Translations under genes and position numbers: made by a program
In this document: positions 17,601-26,293 of the stretch, in pieces
Layout: each line of letters begins with the position of its first letter
Position numbering within the stretch: position 1 is the first letter of the stretch
Notes under the pieces: generated by a model
Told to the model about the DNA's origin: nothing
The model's input: the letters and a program-made list of their open reading frames with translations, nothing else
Databases searched by the model: none
NCBI GenBank assembly: GCA_009774465.1
Contig: VSNT01000001.1
Location: 32,630 to 96,629, forward strand
DNA from: Lachnospiraceae bacterium
GTDB lineage: Bacteria > Bacillota_A > Clostridia > Lachnospirales > Lachnospiraceae
Length of the DNA: 64,000 bases
Reading direction: 5' to 3'

Positions 17601-17630
17601 TTCAGAAATTAAACGGAAGGAACTATCTTT

Positions 17631-18404
17631 ATGGCAGCAGTAAACAGCGTACGCTACATACGAAATTTAAACACAGGTGTTGAACTTATTTTCTGCAATA
17701 ATGTGGCAATATCCTATCCCATACATAATCATGTTTCCGTGCTTACAATCGGTATTGTGCTGGATGGCTCTGTCATGCTTACCGCTTACAACGAAATAAA
17801 GACTTATAAAAAGAATCAGACTTTTGTTATTTATCCCTATATTCCACACTGTATATCAGCACATAACAGCTATACTCTTCTCAGTTTATGTATTGATAAA
17901 AGTATAATACCGTGCTATGCATCAGATAGCATTCAGGAGCATGTAATGACTTTACTGCCGGATGTTTTGCATAAGGAAAAAATCAGTCAGAACCAAATTT
18001 TTTACTTATTAAACCGCCTGAACATGGCAGTTAAATTCTACTCACTTACTGCCCCTGCTGATTTGCACCCCTGCAGTCAAAATCCATTGATCACTCATTT
18101 AAAAAAGCAGTTGGAATTATATCCCGAAAGCAAATTCAGTATTGAAGAAATGGCGAAAAATGCATTTATCAGCAAATATCACTTTATCAGAACATTTAAA
18201 GCAGAAGCAGGTCTTACGCCGCATCAATTTCAACTTCAAAACCGTATTCGCAAGGCTAAACGGCTGATGCACGAGAGTAAAACAATGACTGAAGTGGCTC
18301 TGACCACAGGTTTTTGCGATCAAAGCCACTTTATTAAACAGTTTGAAAAGCAGGTAGGCTTATCTCCGCTGACTTACCAATTATCCTCTAAAATAATCAA
18401 ATAA
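17631..18404 (+). CDS. AraC-family transcriptional regulator
   Basis: A 257-residue regulator with an N-terminal cupin-type sensing domain (VGIVLDGSVML-like core; NHVSVLTIGIVLDG, then TFVIYPYIPHCISAH) and a C-terminal double helix-turn-helix (about 150-252: FSIEEMAKNAFISKYHFIRTFKAEAGLTPHQFQLQNRIRKAKRLM, then MTEVALTTGFCDQSHFIKQFEKQVGLSPLTY). AAGGAA lies upstream of the ATG at 17631. It is convergent with a small cupin gene. The inducer is unknown. Confidence 0.9.
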   Translation: MAAVNSVRYIRNLNTGVELIFCNNVAISYPIHNHVSVLTIGIVLDGSVMLTAYNEIKTYKKNQTFVIYPYIPHCISAHNSYTLLSLCIDKSIIPCYASDSIQEHVMTLLPDVLHKEKISQNQIFYLLNRLNMAVKFYSLTAPADLHPCSQNPLITHLKKQLELYPESKFSIEEMAKNAFISKYHFIRTFKAEAGLTPHQFQLQNRIRKAKRLMHESKTMTEVALTTGFCDQSHFIKQFEKQVGLSPLTYQLSSKIIK

Positions 18405-18415
18405 GAGAAATCAAG

Positions 18416-18811
18416 TCAGCATAACGCAGGCATAAATTTTGCGAACAGATAAAGCCCATCCCTTCCTGCTATAACTTCGTGTGGCACGCCAATGGGGAAA
18501 ATGGAAATCACTCCTGGTTCGTAAGACAATTCTGTTCCATTGTTCACACATACGCCTGTTCCGGATATGACTTCGTGGGTTTCTAGCTGTTTCTCGTGAA
18601 TGTGATTGCCAATCTTCTTATTAGGCGCTATCCTCACAAGATGAAAGCTGAATTGTCCACCTGTCTTTTCAGATGTGATAATATGCTTTAACTCCACTCC
18701 CTCAAAAGCAGGATGCTTTGACCACGAAACAGCCTTAAAACATGTCATAGCATCCGGTAAAAGCAGCTTTCCTCCTCCATCAAATTTTTCAAATAGATTT
18801 TTATAATCCAT
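18416..18811 (-). CDS. Single-domain cupin protein
   Basis: A 131-residue beta-barrel protein. The first cupin motif carries the metal ligands in GNHIHEKQLETHEVISGTG (His, His, Glu-like spacing and a later His in PIGVPHEVIAG). Such proteins are small metal-dependent isomerases, dioxygenases or sensors. I chose the ATG at 18811, about ten bases after AAAGGA; a GTG at 18820 overlaps that site. It ends 11 bases from the convergent AraC gene. Substrate unknown. Confidence 0.75.
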   Translation of the reverse strand: MDYKNLFEKFDGGGKLLLPDAMTCFKAVSWSKHPAFEGVELKHIITSEKTGGQFSFHLVRIAPNKKIGNHIHEKQLETHEVISGTGVCVNNGTELSYEPGVISIFPIGVPHEVIAGRDGLYLFAKFMPALC

Positions 18812-18956
18812 CCTCTGCACTTCCTTTCAAATTTTTTGACTGTTACTGTCTGCCTGCATCATAGCAAAAAACAAAAAATTTGAATTGTAAAAAATTGCGG
18901 TTTTGTCATACATTCCATCCACTGCATAGCAAATGACATATCTCGCATTATTTCAA

Positions 18957-19439
18957 TCACAACGCAAGTTTCATATAAATTGACGTATCCATAGGGCTGT
19001 CGTTATAGCATGGAACTTCACAAAACCCCCACTTTTGATACAAATATAATGCACTTTTCAGAAAAGGAAGTGTATCAAGCAGCATAAAGGAATATCCAAT
19101 TTCTCCGGCATCTTTCACAATCTGCCCGATCAGCAGATCTCCAAGATGATTTCCTCTGAATCGGGGCCTGACGTAGAGGCGCTTCATCTCACAATTTTTA
19201 TCATCAATTTTCTTTAATCCAACACATCCGGCCGGTGTTCCATCACAAAACGCCAAATACAGACGTCCCTTCGGATATCCATATTTGGCTTCCAAATTCC
19301 TTAACTCTTCCTCATAATTCTGTATTTCAAGATATTGCTTAAAAGAAGCATCTCCCCGAATCAGCATTTGAGTATATTCAGAAAACAGCTCCCTGATTTC
19401 TTTTTCGTAATTGTAAGCAGGCAGTAAATTAATCTTCAT
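18957..19439 (-). CDS. GNAT acetyltransferase
   Basis: A 160-residue acetyltransferase: KINLLPAYNYEKEIRELFSEYTQMLI at the N terminus, the acetyl-CoA loop VRPRFRGNHLGDLLIGQIV (the R-G-N-x-L-G form of motif A), and LDTLPFLKSALYLYQKWGFCEVPCYNDSP at the C terminus. The ATG at 19439 has a GGGGGAAGAGG site; the longer frame upstream does not. The acceptor is unknown. Confidence 0.85.
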   Translation of the reverse strand: MKINLLPAYNYEKEIRELFSEYTQMLIRGDASFKQYLEIQNYEEELRNLEAKYGYPKGRLYLAFCDGTPAGCVGLKKIDDKNCEMKRLYVRPRFRGNHLGDLLIGQIVKDAGEIGYSFMLLDTLPFLKSALYLYQKWGFCEVPCYNDSPMDTSIYMKLAL

Positions 19440-19600
19440 CCTCTTCCCCCGAATAGGCGGTATCTTCTTCCACATCATAGGAACAATCCGTAAAAGCAAA
19501 CCTTCCCGTTTTTCTCTCCTTTATCACCTTAAGCAGCATCCCCTCTTTTCAGTAAAATCAATTATGAAACAAGCAGGGCTTTCCCGCTCACACCATCTCC

Positions 19601-20152
19601 CTACCCCTTCATCATAGTCAGCACCATCTGGGCAGTTTCCACCAGATTGGTTCCGCTGTCCATGCTGCATTTTTGTATGTATTTATGGGCCTCCTCCTCG
19701 GTCATATGATTTCGGTTCATCAGTACTTCCTTCGCATCTTTAATCAGCCTGATTTCCTCAGTGCTTCGTTCTTTCGGTTTACTTTTTTGTCTGCGCCTTT
19801 TCCTCTCTATGGCTCTGGTCATCATATCGACCGTGTTGATCAGATCATGCACTTTAAGAGGCATGGAAAGACACATGATTCCCCCCTGCACCATACCGCC
19901 GCCTATGATATGCTGCGAAGCCATAAGCAGCATTTCAAATCCGGGAGGCATATCCTGATGCAGCTGGGCATAAATCATATCCGCCAGCTTATACCCGCAA
20001 ATGATGATACCGTCGTTTAATCCGTCTGCCAGCGCAATCGCCTGGGCGCCGGTAGTACAGGCGCCAGTTACCGAAATCCCGTTTCTCACCAGAAGATTTT
20101 TCAAATTTTTCGCATCTTCCGGTTTGGGAAGGGCAACAATTATACCCGTCAT
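19601..20152 (-). CDS. ANTAR-domain antitermination regulator
   Basis: A 183-residue protein with an N-terminal receiver-like domain and a C-terminal ANTAR RNA-binding domain (about 125-180: STEEIRLIKDAKEVLMNRNHMTEEEAHKYIQKCSMDSGTNLVETAQMVL). ANTAR proteins bind paired hairpins and prevent transcription termination. The receiver has lost the usual phospho-acceptor: the strand that normally ends in Asp reads GIIICGYKL, although the late Lys (SMPLK) is kept. The ATG at 20152 follows GAGGAGG by seven bases. It lies 34 bases after glnA, with which it is probably co-transcribed; this pairing recurs in Clostridia and suggests control of nitrogen assimilation. Confidence 0.88.
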   Translation of the reverse strand: MTGIIVALPKPEDAKNLKNLLVRNGISVTGACTTGAQAIALADGLNDGIIICGYKLADMIYAQLHQDMPPGFEMLLMASQHIIGGGMVQGGIMCLSMPLKVHDLINTVDMMTRAIERKRRRQKSKPKERSTEEIRLIKDAKEVLMNRNHMTEEEAHKYIQKCSMDSGTNLVETAQMVLTMMKG

Positions 20153-20186
20153 CCGCACACCTCCTCATCTTATTTTTCTGCGTGTA

Positions 20187-21521
20187 CTAATACTGGTTTA
20201 AATACTGATTTACTTCCCAGTCGGTAACCTGTGAGGCATAATTTGCCCATTCCTTTTTCTTTGCTTCTATATATTTTGTAGACACATGTCTGCCTAATAC
20301 ATCTCTGATCAGTTCATCCTTTTCCAGTTCATTTACTGCCTGAATCAAGGTGCCCGGAATAGCTTCAATACCCAGCTTTTTCTTTTCCTCCTCGGACAGG
20401 GCAAAAATGTTTAAATCCACGCTTGCGGGAGGCTCAATCTGATTCACGATGCCATCAAGCCCCGCCCGCAGGCACACAGCCAGTGCCAGGTAGGGATTGG
20501 CAGAGGGATCAGGACAGCGCAGCTCAATTCTCGTGCCCGCACCTCTTGACGCTGGAATACGGATCAACGGGCTTCTGTTGGTAGAACTCCATGCAATATA
20601 CACCGGCGCCTCATACCCCGGCACCAGACGCTTATAGGAATTAACCAGAGGATTGGTAATGGCTGTCATTCCTTTCATATGCTTCATAATGCCGCCAATA
20701 AAATAGTAAGCAGCTTTGCTTAGTCCCAATTCATCCCCGGGATCATTGAAAATATTTTTTCCATCTTTAGACAAAGACATATTGATATGCATACCGGAAC
20801 CATTTACACCAAATTTGGGCTTAGGCATAAAGGTTGCATGGAGGCCATGTCTTTTGGCAATGGTTTTTACCGCCAGTTTAAAAGTCATAATGTTGTCCGC
20901 TGTTGCCAGCGCTTCGTCATACTGAAAATCAATTTCATGCTGAGCCGGCGCCACTTCATGATGAGAAGCTTCCACAATAAATCCCATATCCTCTAAGGTA
21001 AGCACCATATCCCTTCTTGCATTCTCTCCCAAATCCAAAGGCCCCAGGTCAAAGTAACCTGCCTTTTCATGGGTGAGAGTGGTCGGCATTCCATTTTCGT
21101 CTGTATGAAACAGGAAAAACTCACACTCCGGCCCCACCTCAAAGCGATACCCCAAATCTTCCGCCTCCTTAATGGCCCGCTTTAAAATATATCTGGGATC
21201 TCCCTCAAAAGGCATTCCACTCGGGCGGTAAACATCGCAAATCAGCCTTGCCACCTTTCCCTGCTGGGGACGCCAGGGAAAAATCTCCAGAGTATTTAAA
21301 TCCGGATATAAATACATATCCGATTCCTCAATCCTTACAAATCCTTCGATAGAAGAACCGTCAAACATACATTCATTATTTAAAGCTTTCTCAAGCTGGC
21401 TGGCTGTGATGGCCACATTCTTAAGACTGCCAAACAGATCTGTAAACTGCAGCCTGATAAATTCCACATCCTCATCCTTTACCAGTTCCATAATATCTTT
21501 CTTTGAATAATTTTTTCTCAT
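20187..21521 (-). CDS. glnA: Glutamine synthetase, type I
   Basis: A 444-residue enzyme that makes glutamine from glutamate, ammonia and ATP. The order of motifs is normal: MFDGSSIEGFVRIEESDMYL, EVGPECEFFLF, the substrate segment NGSGMHINMS, the ATP-binding KLAVKTIAKRHGLHATFMPKPKFG and the catalytic GTRIELRCPDPSANPYLA. The length is that of the short (alpha) type found in Firmicutes, without the adenylylation insert. GAAAGGAAAAATG gives the start. The promoter lies at 21611-21640, and a MITE-like element has inserted immediately upstream of it. Confidence 0.96.
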   Translation of the reverse strand: MRKNYSKKDIMELVKDEDVEFIRLQFTDLFGSLKNVAITASQLEKALNNECMFDGSSIEGFVRIEESDMYLYPDLNTLEIFPWRPQQGKVARLICDVYRPSGMPFEGDPRYILKRAIKEAEDLGYRFEVGPECEFFLFHTDENGMPTTLTHEKAGYFDLGPLDLGENARRDMVLTLEDMGFIVEASHHEVAPAQHEIDFQYDEALATADNIMTFKLAVKTIAKRHGLHATFMPKPKFGVNGSGMHINMSLSKDGKNIFNDPGDELGLSKAAYYFIGGIMKHMKGMTAITNPLVNSYKRLVPGYEAPVYIAWSSTNRSPLIRIPASRGAGTRIELRCPDPSANPYLALAVCLRAGLDGIVNQIEPPASVDLNIFALSEEEKKKLGIEAIPGTLIQAVNELEKDELIRDVLGRHVSTKYIEAKKKEWANYASQVTDWEVNQYLNQY

Positions 21522-21589
21522 AACATTTTTCCTTTCTCATACGATAAAAGGCCTTCCTATCCCAGCCGCCAGTCATGCCCGCTGTCATA

Positions 21590-21605
21590 AGAACGCCTTT
21601 GTTCT
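21590..21605 (-). promoter_or_regulatory. Candidate ANTAR-type hairpin in the glnA leader
   Basis: On the minus strand the leader begins with AGAAC-AAAGGC-GTTCT, a 5-bp stem and hexaloop with A at position 1 and G at position 4, as in known ANTAR target hairpins. A second canonical hairpin and an overlapping terminator are not obvious, so this is a weak candidate. It starts at or near the predicted first base of the transcript. Confidence 0.3.
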
Positions 21606-21610
21606 GTATC

Positions 21611-21640
21611 AGAATAACAATCTTTCTGCCTCTTTGTCAA
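21611..21640 (-). promoter_or_regulatory. glnA promoter
   Basis: On the minus strand TTGACA (21640-21635) and TATTCT (21616-21611) are separated by 18 bp. The -35 box is only two bases from the direct repeat that flanks element C1, so the element replaces whatever lay upstream. Confidence 0.6.
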
Positions 21641-21650
21641 TACTAATTTA

Positions 21651-21919
21651 TCACGGAAATCAATTTTCAGAATTTGGTAAAATATACGTATGCCATTGGA
21701 GAGGGTGTTATTCTGAAATATTTCTTAAGGAACCCTTACAAAAACGTCAGTGGTTAGCGAGGTTAAGAGTTGCAAGCAACTCACAAGTTGCAGGCAGCTC
21801 TCGAGCTTAGCACTGTTACGTTTTTGTAGAGCGAAAGCGTGGTGACGAAAAAATATTTCAGAATAACACCCTCTCCAGCACTACGTATACTCCCAGATTC
21901 TGAAAATTGATTTCCGTGA
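21651..21919. mobile_element. MITE-like palindromic element, family C, copy 1
   Basis: A 269-bp non-coding element whose ends are long inverted repeats (TCACGGAAATCAATTTTCAG at the left, its inverse at 21900-21919), with further paired blocks GAGAGGGTGTTATTCTGAAA and ACAAAAACGT inside. The centre holds GAG(T)TGC-type short repeats. It is flanked by an exact 8-bp direct repeat CTAATTTA (21643-21650 and 21920-21927), the mark of transposition. It has no transposase, so it would depend on one encoded elsewhere. Copy 2 is at 29414-29697. Confidence 0.8.
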
Positions 21920-21991
21920 CTAATTTATAATAATGCATAAATCCCCGACTCCAATAATACTATAGTAAAAAGAATGTAACGGGGAAATCCT

Positions 21992-22474
21992 ATGAGCTCC
22001 AAAACCAAAATCGTTGTACTTCATCTGAAAGAATTAATATATACCGGTATCTTTGCTGTACTGGGGATATTATTTATCATTCTCCTGATCATTATGTTTG
22101 TACCCAAAAATAAGGAAGAAAATAATGCTGTGGAAACCCCTGCTGCTACATATGTTCCCGGCATATATACCACTTCTCTTATTTTAAATGATAATGCGGT
22201 GGATGTGGAAGTCACTGTGGATGAAACCAATATTAATGACATCCGCATTGTAAATCTGGATGAAGCTGTTGCCACTATGTTTCCGCTTTTAGAGCCTTCC
22301 TTTGACGATCTTGCCAATCAGATCATAAAGAATCAGTCATTGGATAATATTACTTATGCAGATGACAATAAATATACCTCAATGGTGCTTTTAAATGCCA
22401 TCAAAACTTCCCTTGCAAAAGCGGCGGCTCCCTCACCTTCTCCTGCTTCTTCCGCTTCTCCCTCGCCCAAATAA
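21992..22474 (+). CDS. Membrane-anchored protein with FMN-binding-like fold, unknown function
   Basis: A 160-residue protein with one N-terminal membrane helix (about 14-36), then a compact domain, and a Ser/Pro/Ala-rich tail (PSPSPASSASPSPK). The segment NAVDVEVTVDETNINDIRIVNLDEAVATMFPLLEPSFDDLANQII, followed by SMVLLNAIKTSLAKA, resembles small FMN-binding-type domains but lacks a clear flavinylation Thr motif. I do not recognise a named family. It stands alone between element C1 and the convergent nadE. Confidence 0.6.
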   Translation: MSSKTKIVVLHLKELIYTGIFAVLGILFIILLIIMFVPKNKEENNAVETPAATYVPGIYTTSLILNDNAVDVEVTVDETNINDIRIVNLDEAVATMFPLLEPSFDDLANQIIKNQSLDNITYADDNKYTSMVLLNAIKTSLAKAAAPSPSPASSASPSPK

Positions 22475-22496
22475 GCAGGTCATGGCATAATACAAA

Positions 22497-22526
22497 ACGG
22501 GCAGTTCGCTTTTGCGGGCTGCCCGT
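22497..22526 (-). terminator. Terminator of nadE
   Basis: ACGGGCAG at 22497-22504 and CTGCCCGT at 22519-22526 form a strong stem. On the minus strand the stem is followed by TTTTG, which fits termination downstream of nadE; it may also serve the convergent small membrane protein gene. Confidence 0.6.
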
Positions 22527-22566
22527 ATCAACACAAAACACCTGTTTATTTATCCTCTATAACAGT

Positions 22567-24483
22567 TCACATTTCCTCCACCTGTTCCAGCCATATCCGC
22601 ACACAGGCGTCAGAAGGCATACGCAAATCTCCTCTTGGAGATACCGCCACACTTCCCACCTTTGGACCATCCGGCAGACAGGAACGTTTAAACTGCTGTG
22701 CAAAAAATCTTCTGTAAAAGACCTTCATCCATTTTTTAATCTCTTCCTTTTCATACTGCCCTTTAAAGGACTGCTCAGCTATGCGGAAAATTTTAGCCGG
22801 CTCAAATCCACATCTTAACATGTAATATAAGAAAAAGTCATGAAGCTCGTAAGGCCCCACCAAATCCTCTGTTTTCTGTGATATTTTTCCATCCTGGGGA
22901 GGCAGAAGCTCCGGGCTTACCGGGGTAGCAAGCACATCCGACAAAATGCGCTTTAAGGAATCTTTTCCACAGGTATCCGCATAATACTGCACCAGATGGC
23001 GCACCAGAGTTTTGGGGACTCCTGCGTTTACCCCGTACATGGACATATGGTCTCCATTATAAGTTGCCCAGCCCAGCGCAAGCTCGGACATATCTCCGGT
23101 GCCGATTACCATTCCATTTTCCCTGTTGGCTATATCCATAAGAACCTGCGTCCGTTCTCTTGCCTGACTGTTTTCGTAGGTCACATCATGGCAGTCCGGA
23201 TTTTGGCCGATATCCTGAAAATGCGTCGTAACCGCTTCCTTTATATTGACCTCCTCCAGCGTCGTACCCAATTCTTCCGCCAGATGGCAGGCATTGTCAT
23301 AAGTTCTGTCCGTGGTGCCGAAGCAGGGCATTGTGACAGCAAGGATATTTTTCCTGTCTATTTTCAGCATGTCAAAGGTTCTGACTGCAACTAAGAGAGC
23401 AAGCGTGGAATCCAGCCCGCCGGAAATTCCAATCACTGCCTTCCTGCATCCGGTATGGGCAAATCTTGTTTTCAGCCCCACAGACTGAATAGATAAAATT
23501 TCCTCACAGCGCCTTGTTCTTTCCTGTAAATCACCGGGCACAAAGGGCATACAGGGAAAAGTTCTGGTAAGAACTGTCTCTTCTTCCTTTAAGCCAAAAG
23601 GAATTACAAGATATCCTTCCCTTTCTCTTTTCCCGCAGGCAAAGGTATTCATTCTTCTGCGTTCCATACGCAGCCTGTTTATATCTATTTCCCCATATAA
23701 AATCTGACTTTCAAACTTCTTGCTCTGGGCAAGGATGGTTCCATTTTCCGCAATAATATCATGACCGCCGAAAACCAGATCCTGAGTGGATTCTCCTTCC
23801 CCGCTGCTGCAGTACACATAACCTGCAATCAATTTTGCACTGGAGGATTTCACCAGCATTTCCCGGTAAACATCTTTGCCGATGGTTTCATTGGAAGCAG
23901 ACAGATTTACCATAAGCACAGCCCCTGCCAGCGCGTGGGAAATTCCCGGTGCATCCGGCACCCAGATATCCTCACAGATTTCACAGCCTGTTAAAAGACC
24001 TTCCATTCCTTCCGCCTGTAATAGAATATTGGTTCCAAATGGAATCTCCTTTCCCTCAAAAAGAAAAACTTCCGCTTTTTTATTTCCCGCCTGAAAATGC
24101 CTTGTTTCATAAAATTCCCCGTAAGAAGGAATAAAGGTTTTGGGAATAAAGCAGCAAATCTCTCCGTTATGAACTGCCGCCGCCACATTGTAAAGCTTTC
24201 CGTCCCGTTCCAGAGGAAGGCCCACAAACACAAGAGCGTCCTTTCCTTTGGTCGCTTTGGCCACTCTGATCAGCTGCTCTTTGCAGGAAGCAAGAAGTCT
24301 TTCCTGCAAAAACAGATCCCCACAGGTATACCCGCTGATGCAAAGCTCCGGAAATACAATGATTTTAGCGCCTTCTTCTGCCGCCTCTTCGATTCCTGCA
24401 CAAATCTGATCCGTATTATAAATGGTATCCGCCACTTTCATCTTAGGCGTCACTGCCGCTACCTTGATAAATCCATGCTTCAT
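22567..24483 (-). CDS. nadE: Glutamine-dependent NAD+ synthetase
   Basis: A 638-residue two-domain enzyme that makes NAD+ from nicotinate adenine dinucleotide, ATP and glutamine-derived ammonia. The N-terminal nitrilase-like amidase (1-about 290) has the Glu of PELCISG, the Lys of KTFIPSYGEFYE and the Cys of LTGCEICEDIW. The C-terminal synthetase has the ATP pyrophosphatase loop GISGGLDSTLALL and GTGDMSELALGW. Length and order match the long NadE form. It follows hslO by 22 bases in a housekeeping run. Confidence 0.95.
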   Translation of the reverse strand: MKHGFIKVAAVTPKMKVADTIYNTDQICAGIEEAAEEGAKIIVFPELCISGYTCGDLFLQERLLASCKEQLIRVAKATKGKDALVFVGLPLERDGKLYNVAAAVHNGEICCFIPKTFIPSYGEFYETRHFQAGNKKAEVFLFEGKEIPFGTNILLQAEGMEGLLTGCEICEDIWVPDAPGISHALAGAVLMVNLSASNETIGKDVYREMLVKSSSAKLIAGYVYCSSGEGESTQDLVFGGHDIIAENGTILAQSKKFESQILYGEIDINRLRMERRRMNTFACGKREREGYLVIPFGLKEEETVLTRTFPCMPFVPGDLQERTRRCEEILSIQSVGLKTRFAHTGCRKAVIGISGGLDSTLALLVAVRTFDMLKIDRKNILAVTMPCFGTTDRTYDNACHLAEELGTTLEEVNIKEAVTTHFQDIGQNPDCHDVTYENSQARERTQVLMDIANRENGMVIGTGDMSELALGWATYNGDHMSMYGVNAGVPKTLVRHLVQYYADTCGKDSLKRILSDVLATPVSPELLPPQDGKISQKTEDLVGPYELHDFFLYYMLRCGFEPAKIFRIAEQSFKGQYEKEEIKKWMKVFYRRFFAQQFKRSCLPDGPKVGSVAVSPRGDLRMPSDACVRIWLEQVEEM

Positions 24484-24505
24484 AAAATCATCACGCCTTT
24501 CCAGG

Positions 24506-25387
24506 TTACTTGCTGCATTTTTTCAAAAGCGCTTTCAATTCCTCTACCGAAAAACTATAGGAAGTATTGCAGAAATGACAATTCACCTCTATAGGCTTAT
24601 TCTCGGAAATCATTTCACCAATTTCCTTTTTCCCAATACTGATAATTGCCTTTTCCACCCTTTTTTTATCACAGTTACAATAAAAGCGGGCGGGTATGGT
24701 ATCCGTAATTTCCACATCCATCCCCTTAAGGACAAGATTCAGCATCTCTTCCGGCGTTTTTCCCTGATTCAGCACCGTAGTGACAGAAGAAAATTCCGCC
24801 AGATTCTGTTCCAGCTTTGAAATTACTGTATCTTCCGTAAAAGGCAGCAGTTGTATGATAAATCCGCCTGCCTGCTTTACCGTATTGTCTTTTTCCATTA
24901 AAACACCAAGCCCCACGCTGGAGGGCACCTGCTCGGAGGTTGCAAAATAATACGTAAGGTCTTCCGCAATTTCCCCTGTCTGTAAGGTAGTCTGCCCCAC
25001 ATAAGGCTCTTTTAATCCCATATCCTTGATTACCCGAAGCATTCCCTTTCCTACCGCCCCGCCTACATCCAGCTTGCCGGCAGCGCTTGGAGGAAGCATC
25101 ACCTGGGGCTCTATGGCATACCCCTTCACATTTCCCTGACTGTCTGCAGTCACTGTCATTCCTTTTAAAGGACCGTCTCCACTGACCTGAAGAGTCAATA
25201 AGTCTTTTTCTCCTTTTAAGGTAGTTCCCATCATCACGCCGCCGGTTAAAAGACGCCCTAAAGCTGCTGTTGCCACCGGACTGGCATCGTGTGCTGCTCT
25301 TGCCGCCTCCACCAGATCTTTCGTAGTTGCCGCAAAAGCTCTGATCTGGGCGTTTGCGGCTGTTGCCCTGACAATATAATCCGCCAT
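24506..25387 (-). CDS. hslO: Redox-regulated chaperone Hsp33
   Basis: A 293-residue Hsp33. The N-terminal domain begins MADYIVRATAANAQIRAFAATTKDLVEAARAAHDASPVATAALGRLLTGGVMMG; the zinc switch at the C terminus has the four cysteines as C-x-C (FYCNCDKKR) and C-x2-C (VNCHFCNTSYSF). Oxidation of these cysteines turns on holdase activity. The ATG at 25387 has a GGAA-type site. Upstream of nadE and probably co-transcribed with it. Confidence 0.95.
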   Translation of the reverse strand: MADYIVRATAANAQIRAFAATTKDLVEAARAAHDASPVATAALGRLLTGGVMMGTTLKGEKDLLTLQVSGDGPLKGMTVTADSQGNVKGYAIEPQVMLPPSAAGKLDVGGAVGKGMLRVIKDMGLKEPYVGQTTLQTGEIAEDLTYYFATSEQVPSSVGLGVLMEKDNTVKQAGGFIIQLLPFTEDTVISKLEQNLAEFSSVTTVLNQGKTPEEMLNLVLKGMDVEITDTIPARFYCNCDKKRVEKAIISIGKKEIGEMISENKPIEVNCHFCNTSYSFSVEELKALLKKCSK

Positions 25388-25452
25388 TTAAAATTTCCAA
25401 ACCTTTCTATAGTCAAAATACCGCGCCCCATAACAAAATAATTAAACAGGCG

Positions 25453-26292
25453 CTATTTTTTCCGCTCTTTCAGACATTCCCTTGCCAGCACATAAATACG
25501 CTGGCTTTCTTTAGCAGGCGCCTTATGAGTATCTGCATCCAGCGTGAACAGCAATTCCATCCCTGCTTTTTTTACAAAGCCTTCCATCTCTTCAAGGGTA
25601 TAGCCTCTTTGAAAATGGGTTTCCGTAAACCGCCGGAACAAATCCCCTTCCGGCTCTTTTACAAAAACAGTCAGATCATACTCATTGATTCTCTCTTCCT
25701 CATGATAAAAGTTTTCCCATATAAAACTGCATTCATCCCTGTTTTCCGCTATCGTGGCATCCCCAATCACCTGCTGGTATTTGTAAAGGGTATTAAAGTC
25801 AAAAATAAAAAGCCCGCCCGGGTACAGGTAATTGTTTACCAGTTTAAATACCTCTTCCACCTCATCATCTTCCAAAAGATAATTAATGGAGTCACAGACA
25901 CTGATCACCGTCCCCACAGTGCTGTACAAATCCAGTTCCCGCATATCCTGACAAAGGTATAAAATTTCACTGCCTGAACTTTCCCGTTTGGCAAAGGCAG
26001 CATTCAGCATATCCTCAGAACGGTCCACACCCACCATGTCAAAACCTTTTTGATACAAAAGCTCTGTCAGGGTGCCTGTTCCGCATCCCAAATCCAGTAC
26101 CAGATTTTTCTCGGAATTTAAAATTTCTTCCTGTATGGAACCGCTGACGCTGTTTGCTTCCTCTGCATCCTGCCTTTTTTCTGATATTCCGTATTTTTCA
26201 ATTAAGTCCGTCAGAAAATCCGCCCATTCCTGATAGGGCGTATTATCCATAAAAGTGTCATACACTCCCGCAAAATCCGTATAAGCTTCCAA
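25453..26292 (-). CDS. Class I SAM-dependent methyltransferase
   Basis: A 279-residue methyltransferase with motif I LVLDLGCGTGTLTELLY (about 65-81), MVGVDRSEDML as motif II and the SVCDSINYLLEDDEVEEVF segment typical of small-molecule methyltransferases. Substrate unknown. The start is a TTG at 26292, six bases after a GGGAG site and one base after the stop of the DUF368 gene, so the two are tightly coupled. Confidence 0.85.
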   Translation of the reverse strand: MEAYTDFAGVYDTFMDNTPYQEWADFLTDLIEKYGISEKRQDAEEANSVSGSIQEEILNSEKNLVLDLGCGTGTLTELLYQKGFDMVGVDRSEDMLNAAFAKRESSGSEILYLCQDMRELDLYSTVGTVISVCDSINYLLEDDEVEEVFKLVNNYLYPGGLFIFDFNTLYKYQQVIGDATIAENRDECSFIWENFYHEEERINEYDLTVFVKEPEGDLFRRFTETHFQRGYTLEEMEGFVKKAGMELLFTLDADTHKAPAKESQRIYVLARECLKERKK

Positions 26293-26293
26293 T

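Noticed and set aside
24726..25400. A 224-residue frame overlapping hslO in another phase
   Set aside because: Composition is Gly/Arg/Cys-rich nonsense typical of a shadow frame; hslO itself is unmistakable.
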